A stretch of DNA of 64,000 bases from Hyphomicrobiales bacterium (GTDB lineage Bacteria > Pseudomonadota > Alphaproteobacteria > Rhizobiales > Rhizobiaceae), in the NCBI GenBank assembly GCA_900465915.1, contig UBKJ01000012.1, positions 20,143-84,142 of the forward strand, given 5' to 3'. A model generated the notes under the pieces. The model saw only the letters and a list, made by a program, of their open reading frames with translations. It did no database searches and had not been told where the DNA came from. Below are positions 1 to 8,270 of the stretch, one piece after another. A program made the translations under genes and the position numbers. Each line of letters opens with the position of its first letter. Within the stretch, counting starts at the first letter, position 1.

Positions 1-369
1 GACCGGCAGGCCGTGGCCGAGCGGGCCGGTATTGGTCTCCACGCCGGGGACCTTGTTGCAGTTCGGATGCCCGTTCAGCCGCGAATGCGGCTTGAGGAAG
101 GTGGCGATCTCCTCCTCCGGCAGGAAGCCGCGCTTGGCCAGCGTCACGTAGAGCGCCAGCGCTACATGGCCCTTCGACAGCACGAAACGGTCGCGGTCGG
201 GCCGCTTCGGCTGATCGGGCCAGACGCGGAGCACGCGGAAATAGAGCGCCGTCAGGATGTCGATGGCGGACATCTCCCCGCCGATATGACCGGCGCCGGC
301 TTCGAAAACCGCTTGAAGATCGCGAAGGCGGATCTGTCGAGCGATGCGTTCAAGATCGTTCGGCTGCAT
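1..369 (-). CDS. Transketolase, N-terminal (thiamine-diphosphate) subunit, 3' end outside window
   Basis: The first 123 codons of a transketolase N-terminal half, reading leftwards off the window edge from an ATG at 369. Visible family motifs are GHIGGEMSAIDILTALYF (about residues 27-44), DRFVLSKGH (about 60-68) and NTGPLGHG near the window edge, which form the ThDP/Mg binding region. Transketolase moves two-carbon units between sugar phosphates. Short N-terminal-only versions paired with a separate C-terminal gene are common in rhizobial sugar clusters; whether this one is split cannot be seen here. It diverges from an ABC sugar importer and probably shares its regulator, because the same palindrome lies 14 bp upstream of this start and again before the importer. 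Confidence 0.88.
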   Translation of the reverse strand, partial: MQPNDLERIARQIRLRDLQAVFEAGAGHIGGEMSAIDILTALYFRVLRVWPDQPKRPDRDRFVLSKGHVALALYVTLAKRGFLPEEEIATFLKPHSRLNGHPNCNKVPGVETNTGPLGHGLPV

Positions 370-382
370 GAATCCCTCTAGG

Positions 383-396
383 TGAATAAATATCCA
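383..396. promoter_or_regulatory. Operator-like palindrome, copy 1 (imperfect)
   Basis: TGAATAAATATCCA matches the perfect palindrome at 522-535 in 12 of 14 positions. It lies 14 bp upstream of the transketolase start. Two copies in one divergent intergenic region suggest binding of a single regulator; the half-site TGAA..TTCA resembles SorC/DeoR-type sugar regulator sites, which is inference. Confidence 0.5.
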
Positions 397-478
397 ACTG
401 TACATATAATTGCACGCCGGGGACGCAAGTCAAGCGGAATAGTTGGAAAGGCCTCGATAAAAGTCGCTTTCCGCCTGC

Positions 479-507
479 TTGACATCATCGACGCCAATGC
501 GTATGAA
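479..507 (+). promoter_or_regulatory. Predicted sigma-70 promoter of the importer operon
   Basis: A perfect -35 TTGACA (479-484) is followed after 17 bp by TATGAA (502-507, 4 of 6 to TATAAT). The predicted start of transcription would lie just before or within the palindrome at 522-535, a position suited to repression. Confidence 0.5.
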
Positions 508-521
508 TTTAAAGACGATTA

Positions 522-535
522 TGAATAATTATTCA
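522..535. promoter_or_regulatory. Operator-like perfect palindrome, copy 2
   Basis: TGAATAATTATTCA is a perfect 14-bp palindrome immediately downstream of the predicted -10 box and 41 bp before the permease ATG. No regulator gene is in the window; it may lie left of position 1. Confidence 0.6.
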
Positions 536-576
536 ATCGGCCCGCGCAGGACGGGAGCGAACCGGGAGGATTCATC

Positions 577-1563
577 ATGACAGCAGGCGCGAAGGAAAGA
601 CAGGAACCCGCAAAGAGGTTCGCGGGCGGGATGCTCCCCTCCTTGCGCGGGGCGACCGGACCGCTGATCGGTCTCATCGCGCTCTGCCTGTTCCTCACCT
701 TCGCGACCGACAAGTTCCTGTCGGTGAGGAACTTCCTCAACGTCCTTGACCAGATCACCGTGCTCGGCGTCATGTCCGTCGGCATGACGCTGGTCATCCT
801 GATCGGCGGCATCGATCTCGCCGTCGGCTCCGTCATGGCGCTGGCGATGATGGTGCTGGGCTATCTCAACGTCGTCGCCGGCCTTCCCATGGGGGTCGCC
901 ATTCCGCTCGCGCTGCTCGTCGCGGCGCTCAACGGCCTCATCGCCGGGCTTCTGATCACGCGCTTCAACGTGCCGGCGTTCATCGCCACGCTGGCCATGA
1001 TGTCGATTACGCGCGGCCTCGCCAACATGATCACCGACGGCCAGCAGATCATCGGCTTTCCGGCCTGGTTCAACACGATGGCCATCGTGCGCTTCGGCGG
1101 TTTCCTCACCCTGACGGTGGCGGTGATGATCGTGGTCTTCATCGTCGGCCTGCTCTACCAGCGCTACCGGCACGGCGGGCGCGTCCTCTACGCCATCGGC
1201 GGCAACGCCGAGGTGGCGCGGCTCGCCGGCGTCAACGTGCAGCGCGCGACCGTGCTGGTCTATGTGGTGTGCAGCTTCCTCGCCGGCCTGTCGGGCATGG
1301 TGCTGGCCGCCCGCCTCGACTCGGTGCAGCCGTCTTCCGGCGTCTCCTACGAACTCGACGCCATTGCGGCGGTGGTCATCGGCGGCACCTCGCTTTCAGG
1401 CGGCACGGGCGGCATCGGCGGCACCATCATCGGCGTTCTCATCATCGGCGTGCTGCGCAACGGCCTCAACCTGCTCAGCGTATCGCCCTTCATGCAGCAG
1501 GTCATCATCGGCGCCGTCATCGTGCTCGCCGTCACGGCCGAGACCTACCGCAAGCGCAAATGA
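577..1563 (+). CDS. Sugar ABC transporter permease (RbsC-like)
   Basis: A 328-residue polytopic inner-membrane protein of the BPD_transp_2/RbsC family. After a basic N-terminal tail of about 25 residues come roughly eight to ten hydrophobic segments. It carries the family's GGIDLAVGS motif (about residue 68) and the glycine-rich loop GGTSLSGGTGGIGGT near 270, which contacts the ATPase. Start supported by a GGGAGGA ribosome site at 563-569. It is the first gene of permease - binding protein - ATPase - dehydrogenase, so the cell probably imports and then oxidises a pentose, polyol or related sugar. The substrate cannot be read from sequence. Confidence 0.93.
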   Translation: MTAGAKERQEPAKRFAGGMLPSLRGATGPLIGLIALCLFLTFATDKFLSVRNFLNVLDQITVLGVMSVGMTLVILIGGIDLAVGSVMALAMMVLGYLNVVAGLPMGVAIPLALLVAALNGLIAGLLITRFNVPAFIATLAMMSITRGLANMITDGQQIIGFPAWFNTMAIVRFGGFLTLTVAVMIVVFIVGLLYQRYRHGGRVLYAIGGNAEVARLAGVNVQRATVLVYVVCSFLAGLSGMVLAARLDSVQPSSGVSYELDAIAAVVIGGTSLSGGTGGIGGTIIGVLIIGVLRNGLNLLSVSPFMQQVIIGAVIVLAVTAETYRKRK

Positions 1564-1685
1564 CGATTTTCGCCGCGCCGCCGGGAGCGGCGCGGCGCAG
1601 CGATCGGCCTGCAATGGTGCGGGCCGGAAAAGGAAGGCGGCCCCCGCAAGGACGGGGAGCCGCCGGGAAACCCGGAGGAGAAACC

Positions 1686-2618
1686 ATGAAACTGTCCAAA
1701 CTGCTGCTGGCGGCGACCGCCGCTTCCGTGCTCGCGCTGCCCGCGTCGGCCGCCGAGGTCAAGAAGATCGGCCTCGCCGTGCCGAATCTGCAGGCCGACT
1801 TCTTCAACCAGATCAAGCTGGGCGTCGAGAAATACGCCAAGGAGAAGGGCATCGAGGTGGTGGTGGTCGACGCCAAGAACGACACCAACACCCAGGTCAG
1901 CCAGGTACAGGACCTGATGACGCAGGACATCAACGCCTTCATCTATATCCCCGCCGGCGCTGCGGCCGCCGCCGTTCCGACCCGCCTCGCGCGCGCGGCT
2001 GGCATTCCGGTCATCAATGTCGATCGCGTGCCCGAGGGCGCGCCGGGTGACACCTTCATCGCCGGCGAAAGCGTCCAGTCGGCCTATGAAGTGTGCAAGC
2101 ACATCATCGAGAAGGCCGGCGGCAAGGGCAAGATGGCCATCATCCACGGCCAGAAGGGCACGACGCCGGAAGTCGACCGCTACAAGGGCTGCAAGAAGGC
2201 CATAGACGAGAACAAGGGCGTCACGGTGGTGGCCGAGCAGTGGAGCAACATGTGGTCGGCCGACGAGGGCTTCTCGATCGCGCAGAACATGCTGCAGGCC
2301 AATCCCGACATCACCATCATCTTCGGTCAGGCCGACGGCCTCGCCATGGGCGCGGCCAAGGCGGTGGACGTCGCCAACCTGTCCGACAAGGTGATCATCG
2401 GCGGTTATGACGGCGACGTCTCGGCGCTCGAATATCTCGCCAAGTGCAAGGGCCCCTTCATCGCCACCGCCACGCAGAGCACGCAGAAAATGGGCAAGCT
2501 CGCCGTCGAATCCGCCATCGCCGTCGCGGCCGGCAAGAAGGTCGAGGAGCGCCAGACGCCCAACGCCGTGCTGACCACCTGCGAAAACGCGCCGGAATTC
2601 GTGAAAAGCCATCCCTGA
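1686..2618 (+). CDS. Periplasmic sugar-binding protein of the ABC importer (RbsB-like)
   Basis: A 310-residue secreted protein with a Sec signal peptide (MKLSK, hydrophobic core, ASAAE cleavage region at about 22-23) followed by a type I periplasmic-binding fold (Peripla_BP_4). It delivers sugar to the permease encoded just upstream. Typical elements are GLAVPNLQADFFNQIKLGVE at the mature N-terminus, NVDRVP in the first hinge region and GGYDGD in the C-terminal lobe. Ribosome site CGGAGGAG precedes the ATG at 1686. A strong stem-loop follows the stop, which fits the usual need for more binding protein than membrane components. Confidence 0.93.
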   Translation: MKLSKLLLAATAASVLALPASAAEVKKIGLAVPNLQADFFNQIKLGVEKYAKEKGIEVVVVDAKNDTNTQVSQVQDLMTQDINAFIYIPAGAAAAAVPTRLARAAGIPVINVDRVPEGAPGDTFIAGESVQSAYEVCKHIIEKAGGKGKMAIIHGQKGTTPEVDRYKGCKKAIDENKGVTVVAEQWSNMWSADEGFSIAQNMLQANPDITIIFGQADGLAMGAAKAVDVANLSDKVIIGGYDGDVSALEYLAKCKGPFIATATQSTQKMGKLAVESAIAVAAGKKVEERQTPNAVLTTCENAPEFVKSHP

Positions 2619-2630
2619 TCCGGGACTTGG

Positions 2631-2671
2631 AGCGGCTCCGCCCGAACGGAGCCGCTTCTCCGCCTGTTTTT
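2631..2671 (+). terminator. Intercistronic stem-loop after the binding-protein gene
   Basis: AGCGGCTCCG (2631-2640) pairs perfectly with CGGAGCCGCT (2647-2656) around a 6-nt loop, with a short T tract at 2666-2671. Lying inside the operon, it is probably a partial terminator or mRNA-stabilising hairpin that favours binding-protein expression over the downstream ATPase. Confidence 0.7.
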
Positions 2672-2694
2672 ATCAGCAGAAAGGCAGCAGCGTC

Positions 2695-4182
2695 ATGACC
2701 AGCAGATCGCCTATCCTGTCGCTCCGCGGAATTCAGAAATCCTACGGTCCGGTCAAGGTCCTTCACGGCGTCGACCTCGACATCTATGCGGGCGAGGTCG
2801 TGGCGCTGCTGGGCGAGAACGGCGCCGGAAAATCGACCCTGTCGAACATCATCTCCGGGACCGTCCAGCCCTCCGCCGGCGAGATGACCTGGCTCGGCAA
2901 GCCCTATGCGCCGACCAGCCCCCGCGCCGCCATGGACGAGGGCGTCGGCATGATCCACCAGGAGCTGAAGATGCTCCCGAAGCTCTCCATCGCCGAGAAC
3001 GTCTTCGTCGGCCGCTATCCGATGAAGGCGGGACGCGTCGACCGCAAGGCGATGGAGGAACGCGCCCGCGCCGGCCTGCGCCGGCTCGGCCTCGACGTTT
3101 CGCCCGACCGGCTGGTCGAGGGGCTTTCGACCGGGCGGCAGCAGTTGATCGAGATCGCCAAGGCGCTGACGCTCAACGCCCGCCTTCTCATTCTCGACGA
3201 GCCGACGGCCGCGCTTGGCGGCGAGGAAACGCAGGCGCTGTTCCGCCAGATCGAGCGGTTGAAGGCCGAGGGCGTCGGCATCGTCTATATCTCGCATCGC
3301 CTCGAGGAGATCCGCCAGATCGCCGATCGCATCGTGGTCATGCGCGACGGCGCCAAGGTGCAGGAGTTCGACAGCGGCGATGTGCCGATCCGCACCATCG
3401 TCGAAGCGATGGTCGGACGTTCGCTTGAGCGCATGTTCCCCGCGCTGCCGACGCCGTCCGACGAGGTGGCGATCGAGGTGCGCAATTTATGCTCGCCCAC
3501 CGGGGCCTTTCGCGACATCAATTTCTCCGTCCGCAAGGGCGAGGTTTTCGGCATCGCCGGCCTGATGGGCGCCGGGCGCACGGAAGTGGTGCGCGCCATC
3601 ACCGGCGCCGATCCGATCTCGGCCGGCGAGGTGCTCCTGCATGGCGAGCCGGTCACGCCGCGCGCTCCCATCGACGCGATCCGCCATGGCATCGTGCTGG
3701 TGCCGGAAGACCGCAAGCTGCAGGGCGTGGTGCTCGATCATTCCATCGCCGAGAATATCGGCTACGCCAATCTCGGAACGATCGCGCGCAAGGGGTGGCT
3801 GTCGTCGCGCCGCATCCGCGATTTCGCCGAGGGCTATATCAAGAAGTTCGGCGTCAAGGGCCGCGGCGGCCAGAACGCCGGCGAGCTTTCGGGCGGCAAC
3901 CAGCAGAAGGTGGTGATCGCCAAATGGCTGGCGCGCAATCCGCAGGTGGTGGTGCTGGACGAGCCGACGCGCGGCATCGACGTCGGCGCGCGCTCGTCGA
4001 TCTACGACCTGATCGTGGATCTGGCGCGCGAGGGCGTCGCGGTGATCGTGGTCAGCTCCGACCTCGAGGAGGTTCTGGGCGTCTCCGGCCGCATCATGGT
4101 CATGGCGCATGGAGAACAGGCCGGCATCCTGAACCGCGAGGACGCGAACGACGTCTCGGTCATGGAACTGGCGACAATCTAA
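2695..4182 (+). CDS. Sugar ABC transporter ATP-binding protein (RbsA-like, two ATPase domains)
   Basis: A 495-residue tandem ATPase, usual size for RbsA/MglA/XylG. The first domain has Walker A GENGAGKS (40-47), the variant signature LSTGRQQ and Walker B LLILDEPT. The second has a degenerate P-loop GLMGAGRTE, the signature LSGGNQQ and LDEPTRGIDVGA. A degenerate second P-loop is normal in this family. It energises import through the permease upstream. Twelve bases separate it from the dehydrogenase gene, so the two are surely cotranscribed. Confidence 0.94.
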   Translation: MTSRSPILSLRGIQKSYGPVKVLHGVDLDIYAGEVVALLGENGAGKSTLSNIISGTVQPSAGEMTWLGKPYAPTSPRAAMDEGVGMIHQELKMLPKLSIAENVFVGRYPMKAGRVDRKAMEERARAGLRRLGLDVSPDRLVEGLSTGRQQLIEIAKALTLNARLLILDEPTAALGGEETQALFRQIERLKAEGVGIVYISHRLEEIRQIADRIVVMRDGAKVQEFDSGDVPIRTIVEAMVGRSLERMFPALPTPSDEVAIEVRNLCSPTGAFRDINFSVRKGEVFGIAGLMGAGRTEVVRAITGADPISAGEVLLHGEPVTPRAPIDAIRHGIVLVPEDRKLQGVVLDHSIAENIGYANLGTIARKGWLSSRRIRDFAEGYIKKFGVKGRGGQNAGELSGGNQQKVVIAKWLARNPQVVVLDEPTRGIDVGARSSIYDLIVDLAREGVAVIVVSSDLEEVLGVSGRIMVMAHGEQAGILNREDANDVSVMELATI

Positions 4183-4194
4183 GGAGGAAAATCA

Positions 4195-4983
4195 ATGTCC
4201 GAAATCTCGCTCAACGCGCCGAAACTGTTCGATCTCACCGGCCGCGTCGCCTTCGTCACGGGCGCCGGCAGCGGCATCGGCCAGCGTATCGCCATGGGCC
4301 TCGCCCAGTGCGGCGCGGATGTGGCCTTGCTCGACCGCCGCACCGACGACGGTCTTGCGCAGACCGCCGATTTCATCGCGAAAGCGGGACGGCGTAGCAT
4401 CCAGATCGCCGCCGACGTCACCAGCGGCGCGGCGCTGAACGAGGCGGTCGCGCGCACTGAGAAGGAGCTTGGCGCGCTTGCGCTCGCCGTCAACGCCGCC
4501 GGCATCGCCAACGCCAATCCGGCCGAGGAGATGGAGGAAAGCCAGTTCCAGACCATGATGGACATCAATCTCAAGGGCGTCTTCCTGTCCTGCCAGGCGG
4601 AAGCGCGCGCCATGCTGAAGCACGGCTGCGGATCGATCGTCAATATCGCCTCCATGTCCGGCGTCATCGTCAATCGGGGCCTCAGCCAGTGCCACTACAA
4701 CGCCTCCAAGGCCGGCGTGATCCATATGACCAAGTCCATGGCGATGGAGTGGGTGGACCGCGGCGTGCGCGTCAACACGATCAGCCCCGGTTACACTGCG
4801 ACGCCGATGAACACGCGGCCGGAAATGGTGCACCAGACCAGGCTTTTCGAGGAGCAGACGCCGATGGGGCGGATGGCGAGCGTCGACGAAATGGTCGGCC
4901 CGGCCGTGTTCCTGCTTTCAAATGCAGCGAGTTTTGTAACCGGTATCGATCTTCTGGTCGACGGCGGCTTCTGCTGCTGGTGA
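4195..4983 (+). CDS. SDR-family dehydrogenase of the sugar locus
   Basis: A 262-residue classical short-chain dehydrogenase. It has the nucleotide motif TGAGSGIG (22-29), NAAG at 100-103, Ser155 and the catalytic Tyr168-x3-Lys172 (YNASK), and ends in DGGF like polyol and gluconate dehydrogenases of the FabG superfamily. It probably oxidises the imported sugar alcohol or interconverts keto sugars before the transketolase step; the substrate is inferred only from context. AGGAGG at 4182-4187 is its ribosome site, and it is the last gene of the operon. Confidence 0.9.
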   Translation: MSEISLNAPKLFDLTGRVAFVTGAGSGIGQRIAMGLAQCGADVALLDRRTDDGLAQTADFIAKAGRRSIQIAADVTSGAALNEAVARTEKELGALALAVNAAGIANANPAEEMEESQFQTMMDINLKGVFLSCQAEARAMLKHGCGSIVNIASMSGVIVNRGLSQCHYNASKAGVIHMTKSMAMEWVDRGVRVNTISPGYTATPMNTRPEMVHQTRLFEEQTPMGRMASVDEMVGPAVFLLSNAASFVTGIDLLVDGGFCCW

Positions 4984-5189
4984 TCGATATCCGGCGGAAA
5001 TCTAGCCGATGCGAGGCATCAGGGGGCGCAGCTTTTGATCGGCGGGCAGTATTGCCTGAAGGAGGACGAGTTCGAGCTTTCGCTCGATGGTTTCGGTTCC
5101 GGTAATACATCCTTGAAGCAGGTTTTGGAGTCTCAGGTTTACACCGTGACGCTGGACAGGGAACTTCAGAATCCAACCAGGATGACATC
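4984..5189. other. Gene-poor flank after the sugar operon
   Basis: No convincing gene is seen. Base composition becomes more AT-rich from about 5030 onward, marking the left edge of the accessory zone. Short open frames here resemble no family I recognise. Confidence 0.5.
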
Positions 5190-5194
5190 TAGAT

Positions 5195-5405
5195 CCGGCA
5201 GGTGCTCAATGCATCCTGAGTACACACATGGCGTGGTCGGGCGGTGCGCCGCTCGCTAGACGGGGCTGAAATGCCGGTGCGCATTCCTCGAATAGGATGA
5301 GGTCCCTGTCCTGTGAAACTGCCCAGCAGCATATAAGGCTCTAAAAAGGCTATAGGTTATTGATGAATTTGGATTTCCCATATCATCCTCGACAACGATA
5401 ATTTT
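5195..5405 (-). pseudogene. Possible remnant of a FixJ-type response regulator receiver domain
   Basis: Reading leftwards from about 5402, one frame gives TKIIVVEDDMG, the usual start of a receiver domain with its acidic pair. A second frame, about 5300 to 5225, gives LILFEECAPAF and LASGAPPDHAMCV, which resemble the LFESAEAFL...SGA...CLV stretch of FixJ-like receivers. Stops and frame changes interrupt everything, so nothing functional is encoded. The match is by eye to remembered family patterns and could be chance. Confidence 0.3.
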
Positions 5406-5618
5406 TGTGGAATATGCGATCTGCTCATCGCAGCCTCGCCATCGCTACATCTACGTACCGCCAACCGTCAGCGGGTAGGTCTTTCAAACTGCAGAACTGG
5501 ATATTGTCCAAGTTATTGGGGACAAAAGCTGCGTCGACGGTTGAATGGTTGCAGGCTCAATTTGGCGTCGATAACATTGTAATGTTATAACGCGTGAGGT
5601 ATTGGCGAGCGAGGCGTA

Positions 5619-6183
5619 ATGTCGAATAGCGGAGCTACATGGAGTGATGATCGCGTTGCGAAACTGAAATCGCTTTGGGCGGAGGGATGGAGCGCCAGCC
5701 AGATCGCAACGGAACTGGGCGGCGTATCGCGCAATGCGGTTATCGGTTCACAGGCTCGGCTTGGCGGGTCGTGCAAGCCCCGTGGTCAAAGCCGCATCCG
5801 TCGCTTCCCCCAAGATAGTTATGGGACAGGCAGTTCTATCGAAGCGAATTTCAGGGGTAGGTCCAACAACGCTCGCCAAAACGGTGTCCCCGATCGCTCC
5901 GGTTAAGCGGACGAGCCAAAGTGACGGCGCAGTTGTCGCGGACGTGATCCCGATGGCCCGTTACCTCACGCTGATGGAGCTTGGCTCACAAACCTGCCGT
6001 TGGCCAATAGGCGATCCTCGCGCCGTCGATTTCCGATTTTGCGGCGCGCCAACGAGCCCGGTGAGGTCTATTGCCAAGCTGCTCACGCAAGGCGTTTCAA
6101 GCCTATGCGAGCCATTCCAAAGGTTCAGCCGCCCCAGCCGCCGCGAAGAAACTGCTGCGATCGGGATAGCAGTCACGACTTGA
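5619..6183 (+). pseudogene. GcrA-family cell-cycle regulator paralogue, disrupted by two frameshifts
   Basis: GcrA is the alphaproteobacterial sigma-70 coactivator that reads GANTC methylation. The first frame from ATG 5619 gives WSDDRVAKLKSLWAEG and SASQIATELGGVSRNAVIG, the conserved N-terminal helix-turn-helix. Near 5744 the frame changes by loss of about five bases in the IGKVHRLG codons, and the second frame continues VHRLGLAGRAS and later LTLMEL...CRWPIGDP...DFRFCGA, the C-terminal family signature. Around 6050-6060 a further shift moves the ending (GEVYCQAAHARRFKPM) into a third frame that stays open to 6251. All hallmark segments are in order, so this is a decayed full-length copy. A working gcrA should exist elsewhere in the genome. 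Confidence 0.8.
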
Positions 6184-6497
6184 CTGGAGGCTCGATACAT
6201 TCCGCTAACCCAGGCAGTGGCGGACCACCAATTGCGCTTCTGTTTATTTGATTTTGTTAGACATTAACGATCAGTATTGACGTTTTTCAGCCATATTGCC
6301 CGATCCTTATAGAGAGGGGATGGCTTTTTGCATCAGTGAGAAATCAGACCATCTCTGAGCGACAGGCGTAACGCCATGGTTTGAGTTGTTGGGAATCTAC
6401 GATACTTGGTTTATGTCTCCCCGTGCATCGCAGCCGGCAGATGTTCCCGGCCTGGCTCGATCGAATAGGCCCCACGGCTTAACAGGAGGTAAGAGCG
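6184..6497. other. Intergenic region before the diguanylate cyclase
   Basis: AT-rich stretch with no gene recognised. The only clear element is the AGGAGG ribosome site at 6484-6489 that sets the TTG start of the next gene. Confidence 0.5.
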
Positions 6498-7433
6498 TTG
6501 TCGGACGACTACCGCAGCCCATTGAGCGGCCCGTTCCGTGTTTTCTTCCTCGCGCTTTGGCGATGGATCGGCGGTCTTTCCGATGACGGAGTGAAGCTGC
6601 TTGTCGCGGGAAGCATGATTGCGATCGCGACGGGGGATTTCTTCAGCCAGCAGATAGGTGTCCGGCTTGGGCCGCTCTATCTGCTGCCGGTCTGCCTGAC
6701 ATGCTGGCGTTTCGACCTGTATATGGGTCTGGCCCTGGGATTTCTGGCTGCGGCGATAGTGGCGGCGACCACATATTTTGTGTCCCACGGCGTTCCCGCC
6801 GTCGCCCTCCTGGGCAATCTGGCGCTGAATGCTTTTGCACTTGGAATGATCGCCGGCACGATGTCGGCGGCTCGGCACACCATGGAAAAAGAACGGCGCG
6901 TCGCCCGCCATGATAGTATTTCCGGAGCCTTGACGCGGCGGGCTTTCGAGCGGAAGGCCGCAAGGATGATCCAGGCGGCCGCCGCACAGGGTCGACCGCT
7001 GTTGTTGGCCTATATCGATCTGGACGGATTCAAGATCGTAAACGACCGTCACGGCCACGGAGCGGGCGACCTGGTGCTTAAGCATTTGGGGCTTGAAGGA
7101 AAAGCGTTGCTACGCCGTGACGATTGTTTCGGCCGCATGGGGGGCGATGAATTCGCCTTTCTGATGACGCTGGCGATGATCGAACAGGCAAAGGAGACGG
7201 CCGAAGCGCTGCACGGGAGATTTACAGCCGCATTGGTGAACACAGCGCATGAGGTTACATGCAGTATGGGGGCGCTCGCGATCCCGCCCGGCAGCGGCGC
7301 TGATTTTGACGAATTGTTGCGTGAAGTCGATCGGCTCATGTATGCGGCTAAGCATGGCGGCAAGAACGGCTTGCGTTTCGACATAGCGGCGCGGCCTTTC
7401 CCGGCGTTTTCCGCTTCGAGCCAGTCCGCCTAG
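6498..7433 (+). CDS. Membrane-bound diguanylate cyclase (GGDEF domain)
   Basis: A 311-residue protein that makes cyclic-di-GMP from GTP. About four hydrophobic segments fill residues 30-125 (MIAIATGDFF, LYLLPVCLTC, LGFLAAAIVA, ALNAFALGMIAG); a GGDEF domain follows from about 140. The active-site motif is intact (RMGGDEF), as is DLDGFKIVND. An RxxD product-inhibition site (RRDD) sits five residues before the motif, so feedback control is likely. The start is TTG at 6498, chosen because a perfect AGGAGG lies eight bases upstream. It faces the EAL phosphodiesterase at 8271-9494. Confidence 0.9.
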   Translation: MSDDYRSPLSGPFRVFFLALWRWIGGLSDDGVKLLVAGSMIAIATGDFFSQQIGVRLGPLYLLPVCLTCWRFDLYMGLALGFLAAAIVAATTYFVSHGVPAVALLGNLALNAFALGMIAGTMSAARHTMEKERRVARHDSISGALTRRAFERKAARMIQAAAAQGRPLLLAYIDLDGFKIVNDRHGHGAGDLVLKHLGLEGKALLRRDDCFGRMGGDEFAFLMTLAMIEQAKETAEALHGRFTAALVNTAHEVTCSMGALAIPPGSGADFDELLREVDRLMYAAKHGGKNGLRFDIAARPFPAFSASSQSA

Positions 7434-7588
7434 TCGTTCGGCGAGGGGCCGGAAGTCGCTGGAAATGATGAAGGCTATTCACGACGAAACGGCCGATTTG
7501 CTCTAAACAATGATTTTTTCTGTGAAAGTGGGCGCAGCCTTGCATATGCGGATATCGTTAACTGCGGCAGGATGCCCAGAAGGCGATA

Positions 7589-7816
7589 ATGATAGTCGAA
7601 GCTCGCGATGGCGCGACGTTTCGGTTGCGGTGGGCGATCTGGTCCGATCCCAACCTCTGGAGCGAGGAACTGATAGAGAGCAGTCTTCCTTTGCTGCTGA
7701 CTGGTTTGGAACAACGGGAAGAGGCTGGCGATGGCGTGAGTTTCAGCATATCGCTGGCGCTGGCTGGAACCCTCTTTACGTCGAAGACGCTGTCGATCGA
7801 AGGCCGCGGGGGATAG
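7589..7816 (+). CDS. Small hypothetical protein (75 aa)
   Basis: A 75-residue frame with ordinary amino-acid composition, a start at 7589 and a weak AAGG ribosome site seven bases before it. It has no signal peptide, no membrane segment and no motif I recognise. It sits in the accessory zone between two c-di-GMP genes. A longer frame overlaps in another phase (7510-7854) but looks less protein-like, so expression is uncertain. Confidence 0.4.
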   Translation: MIVEARDGATFRLRWAIWSDPNLWSEELIESSLPLLLTGLEQREEAGDGVSFSISLALAGTLFTSKTLSIEGRGG

Positions 7817-7920
7817 AGAATCCGCATATGTGCGCCGTCTTGGGCAAACTCTGATCGAAGCCACGCTTCGCATGCGGTCGACATGCTCTGTGAATAAAAA
7901 CGAAGGCATGGGCGAAGACG

Positions 7921-8175
7921 ATGACATTTGAGATGCTGTTCGCCGTGATGGCCGTTGCGTTCGTTATCGGGATCGTTTCGTTTGCATGGTTCTGGTTCCG
8001 GCAAGCTCCTTGGAGACTTCGTCTGTTCAGCCTGATCTGGATCGTCGCTTCGGGCGTCGGAATGTTTCTGGGCCACGGCAGATCCGGCGTCATACCGGAG
8101 CGCAACGCCCTGCGTGCATGCATCGAGAGCGGTCGGACCTGGGATTATAAAGCCAATGGCTGCGCTGCAGAATAG
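7921..8175 (+). CDS. Small membrane protein, unknown function (84 aa)
   Basis: Two predicted transmembrane segments (about residues 5-27 and 36-52) are separated by a short basic loop, and a C-terminal tail carries two cysteines, CIESGRTWDYKANGC. With both segments crossing, both ends are on the same side. No family recognised. No strong ribosome site is visible, so the start is provisional. Confidence 0.5.
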   Translation: MTFEMLFAVMAVAFVIGIVSFAWFWFRQAPWRLRLFSLIWIVASGVGMFLGHGRSGVIPERNALRACIESGRTWDYKANGCAAE

Positions 8176-8270
8176 AAGAAGCCTGGCGCTTGGAGCGTTG
8201 AGCCGCGTCGCTGCTGCGGCCTCGTTGTTGTCTTCAATCTTCTAGGCTATCGCGAAGACAGCCATGCCGC

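Noticed and set aside
5035..5259. 74-codon frame after the sugar operon
   Set aside because: No ribosome site or recognisable sequence, and it overlaps the regulator remnant on the other strand.
5405..5590. 61-codon frame before the gcrA remnant
   Set aside because: No ribosome site or family resemblance; probably part of the decayed zone.
7573..7583. Ten-base match to the tRNA-Leu 3' end as an attachment site
   Set aside because: TGCCCAGAAG alone is too short in 64 kb to exclude chance, and no integrase is nearby.
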